DNA of 18,023 bases from JAXFQS01 sp051892815 (GTDB taxonomy: Bacteria; Verrucomicrobiota; Kiritimatiellia; RFP12; DVOR01): the NCBI GenBank assembly GCA_051892815.1, contig JBJFGP010000095.1, forward strand, positions 1-18,023, read 5' to 3'. The stretch's first letter is position 1. Every line of letters begins with the position of its first letter. Of the stretch, positions 7,709 to 13,267 are shown one piece after another. The notes under the pieces were generated by a model. The model saw only the letters and a list, made by a program, of their open reading frames with translations, ran no database searches and was not told where the DNA came from. The translations under genes and the position numbers were made by a program.

Positions 7709-8188
7709 TCAGAAGGGAAGATCCTCACTATCCTCGTCCGAAACACCGTCCGGAGAGGGGGAAACATCGGAAGGGAAACTCTCCGCACGCCCCGGTTGGG
7801 ACGGCTGGAACCCGGCAGACGCGGCGCCCGGCGCCACCCCTGCACTGCCCACAGAAGGTCCCAGCATCACAAACCGGTCGGCCCGAACCCGCAGGCGGGA
7901 ACGCTTCTCCCCCTTGTCCGTGGTCCACTCGTCATTCTGCAAACGCCCCTCGACAAGCACATTCCGACCTTTACGGAGATACTTCTCGGCAGTTTCGGCG
8001 CTCTTGCCCCAGACCGACACATCGACGAAGCAGGTCGACTCCTTGACCTCGCCCGACTGTCTGTCACGGAACCGTTCGGAGACGGCCAACCCCAAGTCAG
8101 CCACCTTCAAGCCGGTCGAGCCAGCCACCCGCACGACAGGATCGCGCGTCAGGTTTCCGGCCAAAATGACTTTGTTGAATGAACCCAT
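7709..8188 (-). CDS. ssb: Single-stranded DNA-binding protein
   Basis: This encodes 159 residues. An OB-fold domain occupies about 1-110, from FNKVILAGNLTRDPVVR through FVDVSVWGKSAETAEKYLRKGRNVLVEGRL. A flexible Gly/Pro/Ser-rich linker and the acidic tail DEDSEDLPF follow; this tail is the canonical tip that recruits repair and replication proteins. It coats single-stranded DNA during replication and repair. The place between rpsF and rpsR is the standard arrangement. A GGAAG lies about 8 nt before the ATG. Confidence 0.95.
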   Translation of the reverse strand: MGSFNKVILAGNLTRDPVVRVAGSTGLKVADLGLAVSERFRDRQSGEVKESTCFVDVSVWGKSAETAEKYLRKGRNVLVEGRLQNDEWTTDKGEKRSRLRVRADRFVMLGPSVGSAGVAPGAASAGFQPSQPGRAESFPSDVSPSPDGVSDEDSEDLPF

Positions 8189-8211
8189 GTTGCGATCTTC
8201 CGGGAGGAAGT

Positions 8212-8616
8212 TCAGCCCTCGACAGCCTGTTCGGCGGCTTCAGCCTCGGCGGCCGCCGCAGCGGCCTCGGCCTTGGCGGCTTCGCGGAGCCTGCGGGCCT
8301 CGTTCTGGCGCGCGATGATTGCCTCAAGACGCTCGTCGACCGCCAGCACCTGCAGGCGGAAGAGTTCGTCGATCAGGTGCGCACGGTTGACCAGGGTGGA
8401 GACCTGCGCGGGGTCGAGCTCGAAGCGGATGCGGACGTAGACGCCGCTGTCGCGCTTCTGCATCGGGCGGGCGAAGGTCTTGCGACCCTCTTGTGCGATG
8501 TCGAGGACGGTGCCGCCGAGGCGGGTGATTTCCTCTTTCATCTTCTCGATGAGCGTATCGAGAACATTGTCCTTCGCCGAGGGGGCGAAGATGTAGATGC
8601 CATCGTATTTCTTCAT
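8212..8616 (-). CDS. rpsF: 30S ribosomal protein S6 (bS6)
   Basis: This encodes 134 residues starting MKKYDGIYIFAP. An upstream in-frame start at 8691 would add 25 residues with no S6 similarity and lie deep inside pth, so ATG 8616 is chosen. It shares an ATGA overlap (8613-8616) with the pth stop, indicating coupled translation. The ferredoxin-like S6 core is visible (KMKEEITRLGGTV, GRKTFARPM, VYVRIRFEL, LIDELFRLQVL). A C-terminal Ala/Glu-rich tail of about 25 residues extends past the core. S6 forms a heterodimer with S18 on the 30S platform. Confidence 0.93.
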   Translation of the reverse strand: MKKYDGIYIFAPSAKDNVLDTLIEKMKEEITRLGGTVLDIAQEGRKTFARPMQKRDSGVYVRIRFELDPAQVSTLVNRAHLIDELFRLQVLAVDERLEAIIARQNEARRLREAAKAEAAAAAAEAEAAEQAVEG

Positions 8617-9206
8617 GTCGTTTTCTCTTGTGCGGGAGGCAGTGCGGAGTTGAACCGGTTCATCGCCTCGTTGATTCCGTTGGAGACCCACTCTTGCGCC
8701 GCCAGCACGGCCTGGGCAACCGTCTGCGAAACCTGCTCGCGCAGTTCCTGGGGGAACCGGGCCAGAACAAAGTCCCTAAGGGGCTTTCCGAACCCGCTCC
8801 GGCCGACGCCGATGCGCAGCCGCGCAAAGCCGCCGGTACCGAGGGAGTCGGCAATCGAGGCCAATCCCTTGTGACCGCCGGTGCCACCGTCGGGACGCAG
8901 ACGAATCCGCCCGAGGGGCAGGTCGGCGTCATCGGAGACGACGAGCATTGCTTCGGGGGTAATCCCGAAGTAGTGCGCGACGGGCGCGACGCTTTGGCCG
9001 CTGAGGTTCATAAAGGTCTGGGGTTCGAGCAGCAGGACGGGGCTTGAGCCGAGTGTGGTCTTGGCGATTTTGGCGTTCCAGCGGCGCTCCTCTTTCCAGG
9101 AGGCTCCGGTCTGGGCGAGCAGGGCATCGGTGACATCGAATCCGATGTTGTGCGGGGTGCCCTGGTAGTCGCGGCCGGGATTGCCGAGTCCCACGATCAG
9201 CTTCAT
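8613..9206 (-). CDS. pth: Peptidyl-tRNA hydrolase
   Basis: This encodes 197 residues, the normal length. It opens with MKLIVGLGNPGRDYQGTPHNIGFD, where His19 is the catalytic base and Asn9 helps bind substrate. FMNLSGQS carries the conserved Asn, and VSDDADLPLGRIRLR carries the catalytic-site Asp. GGTGGHKGLASI replaces the GGHNG form with GGHKG, a variation I believe occurs in the family. Pth frees tRNA from peptidyl-tRNAs that drop off the ribosome. It follows rplY by 18 nt and overlaps rpsF by 4 nt. No Shine-Dalgarno is apparent. Confidence 0.94.
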   Translation of the reverse strand: MKLIVGLGNPGRDYQGTPHNIGFDVTDALLAQTGASWKEERRWNAKIAKTTLGSSPVLLLEPQTFMNLSGQSVAPVAHYFGITPEAMLVVSDDADLPLGRIRLRPDGGTGGHKGLASIADSLGTGGFARLRIGVGRSGFGKPLRDFVLARFPQELREQVSQTVAQAVLAAQEWVSNGINEAMNRFNSALPPAQEKTT

Positions 9207-9224
9207 GCGGCGCGTTCGAGCGGA

Positions 9225-9896
9225 TTACTTCTTGGCATCGGCGGCAGGGGCCGCGCCTTCTTCCTTCTTCCCTTTGGCGATGACTTCGGGGCTGGCGGCC
9301 TCGGCGGTCTCGGCGGGGGTGTCGACGACAATCTCTTCATCGGCCTTGACGACGGTCGCCACGGGGGTGGTCGCCAGGGTCGCAATGCGGTACTTCGCGC
9401 CGAAGTCGAGATCCTTGACTTCGAGCGCCTCGTTGAGCTTGAGCGCGGAGACATCGACATCGAAGTGCTCGACGATGTCGCCCGGGAGGCACTCGACATG
9501 GATGTGGCGCAGGAGCTGGTCCAGCACGCCGCCGCCGTTCTTGACGCCGTCGGGCTCGCCGACGAGGTGGATGGCGCATTCGACGCGGATGGGCTTGTTG
9601 ATGTCGACTTCGGTGAAGTCGGCGTGAGTGGGGACGCCGGAGAGGACGTCGTACTGGACTTCGCGCATGATGGCGGGAAGGTCTTTCCCGTCCATGACGA
9701 GCGTCACCAGCAGCTGGTCTGCCTGGTGGTGGCGGAGCATCAGGGTGAAGTCATGCGTGTCGATCTGAATGAGGGTGGTCCCGCCATTCATGTTGCCGAC
9801 CGCGGCGGGAATCGATCCGGCGCGGCGGAGGCGGCCTGCGGCCCCGGAACCGGATTCGGTTCTGGGCTTCGCGGCCAGTCTGATAGCATTGGCCAT
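9225..9896 (-). CDS. rplY: 50S ribosomal protein L25, long Ctc/TL5 form
   Basis: This encodes 223 residues. The N-terminal 5S-rRNA-binding L25 domain spans about 1-92 (ESGSGAAGRLRRAGSIPAAV, then MREVQYDVLSGVPTHADFTEVD). A C-terminal TL5 beta domain follows (about 95-185, with HIHVECLPGDIVEHFDVDVS). The tail is Ala/Glu/Lys-rich. This is the longer Ctc-type L25 rather than the short E. coli version. It sits between prs and pth, a widely conserved order. AAGGA lies about 12 nt before the start, a rather long spacing. Confidence 0.93.
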   Translation of the reverse strand: MANAIRLAAKPRTESGSGAAGRLRRAGSIPAAVGNMNGGTTLIQIDTHDFTLMLRHHQADQLLVTLVMDGKDLPAIMREVQYDVLSGVPTHADFTEVDINKPIRVECAIHLVGEPDGVKNGGGVLDQLLRHIHVECLPGDIVEHFDVDVSALKLNEALEVKDLDFGAKYRIATLATTPVATVVKADEEIVVDTPAETAEAASPEVIAKGKKEEGAAPAADAKK

Positions 9897-9939
9897 TTTG
9901 TCTGGTTTCCTTGTTCGTGCAGGTCTGTCGGGCTCCGCC

Positions 9940-10866
<927 letters not shown>

Positions 10867-10875
10867 CTGTTTCAT

Positions 10876-10879
10876 TCCT
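10876..10879 (-). promoter_or_regulatory. Shine-Dalgarno deciding the prs start
   Basis: AGGA on the minus strand lies 9 nt before ATG 10866 but directly touches ATG 10875. It therefore supports the shorter protein. Confidence 0.5.
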
Positions 10880-10904
10880 GAGGTCTCAGCGGGGCGGATG
10901 GAAA

Positions 10905-10940
10905 ATTGAAAGCCGAATGCGCGTGCTTTCGGCTTTCAAT
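10905..10940 (-). terminator. Strong hairpin between tRNA-Gln and prs, intrinsic terminator or attenuator
   Basis: ATTGAAAGCCGAA (10905-10917) pairs perfectly with TTCGGCTTTCAAT (10928-10940), giving a 13-bp stem and a 10-nt loop that can add two inner GC pairs. On the minus strand the 3' arm runs into TTTT, as an intrinsic terminator would. It starts 2 nt after the stop of the ispE frame and ends 38 nt before the prs start. It either ends the ispE-tRNA-Gln transcript or attenuates entry into prs. Confidence 0.65.
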
Positions 10941-10942
10941 CG

Positions 10943-11926
10943 TCAATCAGTCCCGGAATCGGTGGTTGCCCGACCTAGATTCGAACTAGGACAAAGGGAA
11001 TCAAAATCCCTTGTGCTGCCATTACACCATCGGGCAATCGTGTGAACGATGCGGTTCCAAAGCCCGGCTGGAAGTCGCCGAGCCATCTCTTCGGCGTGTC
11101 TGCGGTTCCGCGCCAGGCCGAAGACGGTCGCGCCGCTCCCCGAGAGGAGGACGCGGAGGGCACCGGCCTGTTCGAGTTCCCGTGCGCTTGCGGCGACTTG
11201 GGGGTAGCGCCGGAAGACGCCATCCTGGAGGTCGTTGACGAGCGCGGGGGCGAGTTCGGACACGGCTCCGCGGGCGGTCGAAGAGCGGACAGTATAGTAA
11301 ACTTCAGGGGTGAAAGTCAAGGCTGGAGTGCAATGGGCGTAGACTTCCTTGGTGGAGCAGTGCGCGCCGCAGTTGACGAGGACGAGCCAAAGGGGCGGAA
11401 TGGGGCTGTTTTCGGGGCTTGGCCAGGGGGATTCGAGGCGTTCTCCGCGTCCGAGCATACGCTGGGCGCCGCCTCGGACGAAGGCCGGGATGTCGGACCC
11501 GAGGGTGGCGGCGAGGGCTTCGAGGCGCGGGAGGGGAAGGTTGAGGCTCCACAGACGGTTGAGGGCGTGGAGGGTGGTGGCGCAGTCGCTGGAACCTCCG
11601 CCGAGGCCGGCGCCGGTGGGGATACGCTTGGTCAGACGGATGGTGGCACCGAAGGGGGCGGCGGCTTCCTTTTGGAGGAGGCGGGCGGCGCGCAGGATGA
11701 GGTTGTCCTGAGGGGCGCCGAGGGCTTCGGGGGGAATCTCGGAGTCGGGAGCGTGGAGGAGTTCGAGGGTGTCGGATGGGTCGAAGCGGAGGGTGTCGAA
11801 GAGGGTGATGGGGATGAGCAGGCTGTCGAGTTCGTGGAAGCCGTCGGGGCGGACGGGGCCGACTTGGAGGGTCAGGTTGACTTTGGCGAGGGCGTGGCGT
11901 ATCAAGGGGGCTGGCTGGTGGCTCAT
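10943..11926 (-). CDS. ispE: 4-diphosphocytidyl-2-C-methyl-D-erythritol kinase (IspE), frame running through tRNA-Gln
   Basis: IspE is a GHMP kinase of the non-mevalonate isoprenoid pathway. HALAKVNLTLQVG (11-23) holds the conserved Lys, PTGAGLGGGSSDC (103-115) is the ATP-binding motif, GSDIP (143-147) holds the catalytic Asp, and LSGSGATVFGLA (261-272) is the C-terminal GHMP motif. The family-like protein ends around residue 297 (NRIVHTI). No stop occurs there. The frame continues in phase through all of tRNA-Gln, adding about 30 residues (RWCNGSTRDFDSL and so on, a familiar tRNA read-through string), and stops with TGA at 10943-10945. The enzyme call is firm; the true C-terminus is not. No Shine-Dalgarno is visible. 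Confidence 0.9.
   Translation of the reverse strand: MSHQPAPLIRHALAKVNLTLQVGPVRPDGFHELDSLLIPITLFDTLRFDPSDTLELLHAPDSEIPPEALGAPQDNLILRAARLLQKEAAAPFGATIRLTKRIPTGAGLGGGSSDCATTLHALNRLWSLNLPLPRLEALAATLGSDIPAFVRGGAQRMLGRGERLESPWPSPENSPIPPLWLVLVNCGAHCSTKEVYAHCTPALTFTPEVYYTVRSSTARGAVSELAPALVNDLQDGVFRRYPQVAASARELEQAGALRVLLSGSGATVFGLARNRRHAEEMARRLPAGLWNRIVHTIARWCNGSTRDFDSLCPSSNLGRATTDSGTD
10963..11036 (-). tRNA. tRNA-Gln (anticodon TTG), CCA encoded
   Basis: Read on the minus strand this is a full cloverleaf. The acceptor TGCCCGA pairs with TCGGGCA, followed by A73 and an encoded CCA. The D-arm contains GGTGTAATGGCAGC, the anticodon loop TTTTGAT reads TTG, and the T-arm has GTTCGAATC. The U1-A72 first pair is typical of glutamine tRNAs. 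It lies between ispE and prs, as in many other bacteria. Its first base is the third base of ispE codon 297, so it lies wholly within the ispE open frame. Confidence 0.96.
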
Positions 11927-11946
11927 GGCGGGGGGCGGCGGGCTAT

Positions 11947-11952
11947 TTTATA
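11947..11952 (-). promoter_or_regulatory. Possible -10 element for ispE
   Basis: TATAAA on the minus strand lies in an AT-rich island about 20 nt before the ispE ATG. Only a poor -35 match (CTGGCG, 17 nt upstream) is present, so this is weak. Confidence 0.25.
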
Positions 11953-11958
11953 AGGAAA

Positions 11959-12015
11959 GGGGCACCTTCCGCCAGAGAAAGGAAATGAATAAAAAAAGCT
12001 GACGGAAGATGCCCC
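11959..12015 (-). other. 17-bp stem-loop upstream of ispE
   Basis: The arms 11959-11975 and 11999-12015 are inverted copies with two differences. On plus-strand RNA these are C-A mismatches, but on minus-strand RNA both become G-U wobbles and the 17-bp stem closes completely. The 23-nt loop is U-rich (includes seven Ts) and the 3' arm is followed by TTTCC on the minus strand. It could be a terminator, a 5' attenuator for ispE or a processed RNA element. No known riboswitch class was recognised. Confidence 0.5.
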
Positions 12016-12358
12016 AAATGGGGTAATGCGGCACGCTCGGGGGCGGTCGCTTCGAACCTGACGAAGGCTCGCCCGGCAAGATAACGCGATGCCGGTTTCG
12101 CGGGCGCTAGGGAGACAACTTCCCTCCCGGCAAGACCATTTTGGAATGCCTTTTCCTGCGGCCCTGTCCCGACTATCTCGCGGCAGCCGGGATGGGCGTC
12201 TCGGCCTCGGGGAGGAGTCCACCGCCGAGACCTGGACCTAGGCACCTTTCCCGAACCTTTCTGCCCCCGGATGCGCCGAATTGATTGGTTGGCGAATCGG
12301 TCGCGGGTAGGTGGATTGGCTGGAACTTGCGGGGTGCGTGTGGGCAACATGGCTCGTT

Positions 12359-12392
12359 CCGGTGCGGTCACCGGCGCGGTTGGTGCCGCGCC
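12359..12392. repeat. Two overlapping, mutually exclusive GC hairpins
   Basis: CCGGTG-CGGT-CACCGG (12359-12374) is a perfect 6-bp stem with a tetraloop. GGCGCGG-TTGGTG-CCGCGCC (12373-12392) is a perfect 7-bp stem. They share bases 12373-12374, so only one can form in full. They lie 35 nt beyond the 3' end of tRNA-Met on the minus strand and may end the tRNA transcript, though there is no U-tract. Confidence 0.4.
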
Positions 12393-12426
12393 CCCGCGGC
12401 GCTTGGCTTTGGGATTTGGGAAAAGG

Positions 12427-12502
12427 TGGTGGCGGGTGAGGGTCACGATCCCCCGACCTGCGGATTATGATTCCGATGCTCTACCAACTGAGCTAACCCG
12501 CC
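12427..12502 (-). tRNA. tRNA-Met-type (anticodon CAT), CCA encoded
   Basis: The acceptor GGCGGGT pairs with ACCCGCC, followed by A73 and CCA. The D-arm is GCTCAGTTGGTAGAGC, the anticodon loop ATCATAA reads CAT, and the variable region is AGGTC. G1-C72 pairing and the absence of a GGG/CCC anticodon stem argue against the initiator, so this is elongator Met or the lysidine-modified Ile tRNA, which I cannot separate by eye. Oddities: the T-loop is ATCGTGA, where position 54 is A and 58 is T instead of the usual T54/A58, and pair 27-43 is T-C. It is the third tRNA of the operon. Confidence 0.9.
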
Positions 12503-12543
12503 AAATGAAAAATGCAGTGTTGCGGGGCACTGCATTTTCATTT
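12503..12543 (-). terminator. Long AT-flanked hairpin between tRNA-Lys and tRNA-Met
   Basis: AATGCAGTG and CACTGCATT form a 9-bp core around an 8-nt loop. Further A-T pairs on both sides, with one bulged A, extend it to about 16 bp. On the minus strand the 3' arm continues as TTTTTCATTT, so it resembles an intrinsic terminator. It begins 4 nt after tRNA-Lys and ends exactly at the base before tRNA-Met, so it may instead be a processing signal or partial terminator. Confidence 0.6.
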
Positions 12544-12546
12544 TTA

Positions 12547-12622
12547 TGGTAGGGGTGCACGGGCTCGAACCGTGGACCCAGTGATTAAGAGTCACTTGCT
12601 CTACCAACTGAGCTACACCCCC
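12547..12622 (-). tRNA. tRNA-Lys (anticodon CTT), CCA encoded
   Basis: The acceptor GGGGGTG pairs with CACCCCT (first pair G-T), followed by A73 and CCA. The D-arm is GCTCAGTTGGTAGAGC, the anticodon stem-loop is AGTGA-CTCTTAA-TCACT, reading CTT, and the T-arm contains GGTTCGAGCC. It is the second gene of the Gly-Lys-Met cluster, separated from tRNA-Gly by 7 nt. Confidence 0.96.
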
Positions 12623-12629
12623 ATAAAAA

Positions 12630-12705
12630 TGGAGCGAACGATGGGATTCGAACCCACGACAACCACCTTGGCAAGGTGGAACTCTACCAATTGAGTTACG
12701 TTCGC
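12630..12705 (-). tRNA. tRNA-Gly (anticodon GCC), CCA encoded
   Basis: The acceptor GCGAACG pairs with CGTTCGC, followed by T73 and CCA. The D-arm is ACTCAATTGGTAGAGT, the anticodon stem-loop CCACC-TTGCCAA-GGTGG reads GCC, and the T-arm contains GGGTTCGAATCCC. It is the first gene of the cluster, starting 10 nt after the end of the -10 box. Confidence 0.96.
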
Positions 12706-12715
12706 AATGCCCAAG

Positions 12716-12744
12716 AGATTACCAAAAGGGGGGCTCGCGTGCAA
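12716..12744 (-). promoter_or_regulatory. Sigma70-type promoter of the tRNA-Gly-Lys-Met operon
   Basis: On the minus strand a TTGCAC -35 (12739-12744) and a TAATCT -10 (12716-12721) are separated by exactly 17 nt. Initiation about 7 nt beyond the -10 would give a leader of only a few bases before tRNA-Gly. Confidence 0.7.
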
Positions 12745-12847
12745 GCAGAAAGTTGCGTTCGGACCGAAAAAGTTGCGGCTGGCGAAATTTCCCAATGTTT
12801 TCGGGGGTTCTCGGGCTCGAATGGGGATGGCGGGGCCTCGCTTCGGG

Positions 12848-12872
12848 AGTGATAGGTGCGCAAGAATGGGGG
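12848..12872 (-). repeat. Short intergenic repeat, copy 3
   Basis: On the minus strand it begins CCCCCATTCTTGCGCACC. It matches the copy at 17674-17698 at 19 of 25 positions by hand alignment. Confidence 0.45.
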
Positions 12873-12923
12873 CGATCGGCGGGTAGGTGTCGGGGCGGAT
12901 GGTTGGCAGGATGGGGGGTAGTG

Positions 12924-12935
12924 GGTAGGCAGGAA
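12924..12935 (-). repeat. Short intergenic repeat, partial copy 4
   Basis: The minus strand reads TTCCTGCCTACC, an exact 12-nt match to 17680-17691. Flanking similarity extends to about 18 of 23 positions. Confidence 0.4.
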
Positions 12936-13175
12936 CGGCGGGTGGAGGTTGGCACCTTTCGGGTATGGCGGTGGGCAGGTGTTGGAATCTCCGATGGGGT
13001 GGGGTGAGAGGGAGTCCAAGGAGGCATTGCCCAAATGGGTAGTGGTTGGGGCGCCGCTTTGCCGCAGGGGTGGGGCGCGTGGGAAAAGCGGCGGTTTGGG
13101 GCGTTTTTTCAGGGGTTTTTGAGTGCCTGTCGGGAGGGCGGATAAAGTTTTTCCACCGCGGAAGTCGGTCGGGGC

Positions 13176-13204
13176 TTGACAGGATTGGAAGGTTGCGTTA
13201 GACT
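13176..13204 (+). promoter_or_regulatory. Sigma70-type promoter of the giant beta-helix gene
   Basis: A perfect TTGACA -35 (13176-13181) lies 17 nt before a TAGACT -10 (13199-13204). The expected start near 13211 gives a 5' leader of about 57 nt before ATG 13268. Confidence 0.75.
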
Positions 13205-13214
13205 GTCGATAGTC
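13201..13214 (+). promoter_or_regulatory. Imperfect palindrome over the -10/start region, possible operator
   Basis: GACTGTCGATAGTC pairs with itself at six of seven positions; the odd pair is G-T. It spans from the -10 box to the expected transcription start, where a repressor would block initiation. No candidate regulator is in the window. Confidence 0.35.
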
Positions 13215-13267
13215 TCGTTGCTGGTTTTGGATTGCCCGTTTCGGCGGGGTGAAAGGTATGTGTGACC

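Larger units (their letters stand above)
11927..12426. other. Noncoding, hairpin-rich interval between ispE and the tRNA operon
   Basis: About 500 nt with no credible gene. The long open frames through it give Arg/Pro-rich, low-complexity translations. It holds the 17-bp stem at 11959-12015, an 8-bp perfect stem GTCTCGGC/GCCGAGAC (12198-12205 with 12224-12231, 18-nt loop), nested GC hairpins at 12359-12392 and a direct repeat CCCGGCAAGA (12072-12081 and 12127-12136). I looked for RNase P, tmRNA, SRP and 6S RNA hallmarks and found none. An unidentified structured RNA is possible but unproven. Confidence 0.4.
12745..13175. other. G-rich noncoding interval between two divergent promoters
   Basis: About 430 nt with no credible gene; open frames here translate to low-complexity Pro/Arg/Ser sequence. 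The plus strand is strongly G-rich and contains degenerate words of the type GGTWGGCAGG (near 12901, 12924 and 12970) and two copies of the short repeat family described separately. It separates the minus-strand tRNA operon from the plus-strand giant gene. Confidence 0.5.

Noticed and set aside
8617..8691. N-terminal extension of S6 from an upstream in-frame start
   Set aside because: The extra 25 residues lack S6 similarity and lie within pth. The ATGA overlap at 8613-8616 is the natural start.
11042..11953. A 303-codon plus-strand frame opposite ispE
   Set aside because: Gly/Glu/Val-rich antisense shadow of a clear GHMP kinase.
12060..12300. RNase P RNA, tmRNA, SRP RNA or a cobalamin riboswitch
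   Set aside because: Partial look-alikes occur (GAGGAGTCC near 12213, a TTCGAA near 12051, GGGAAAGGTGCC on the minus strand), but the flanking conserved cores and T-arm are missing.
11943..12446. A 167-codon minus-strand frame in the ispE-tRNA interval
   Set aside because: Arg/Pro-rich, low complexity, and overlaps the tRNA-Met 3' end and several hairpins. No homology was recognised.
12896..12985. CRISPR-like or tandem repeat array
   Set aside because: The G-rich words are short, degenerate and irregularly spaced, with no conserved repeat-spacer pattern and no cas gene.
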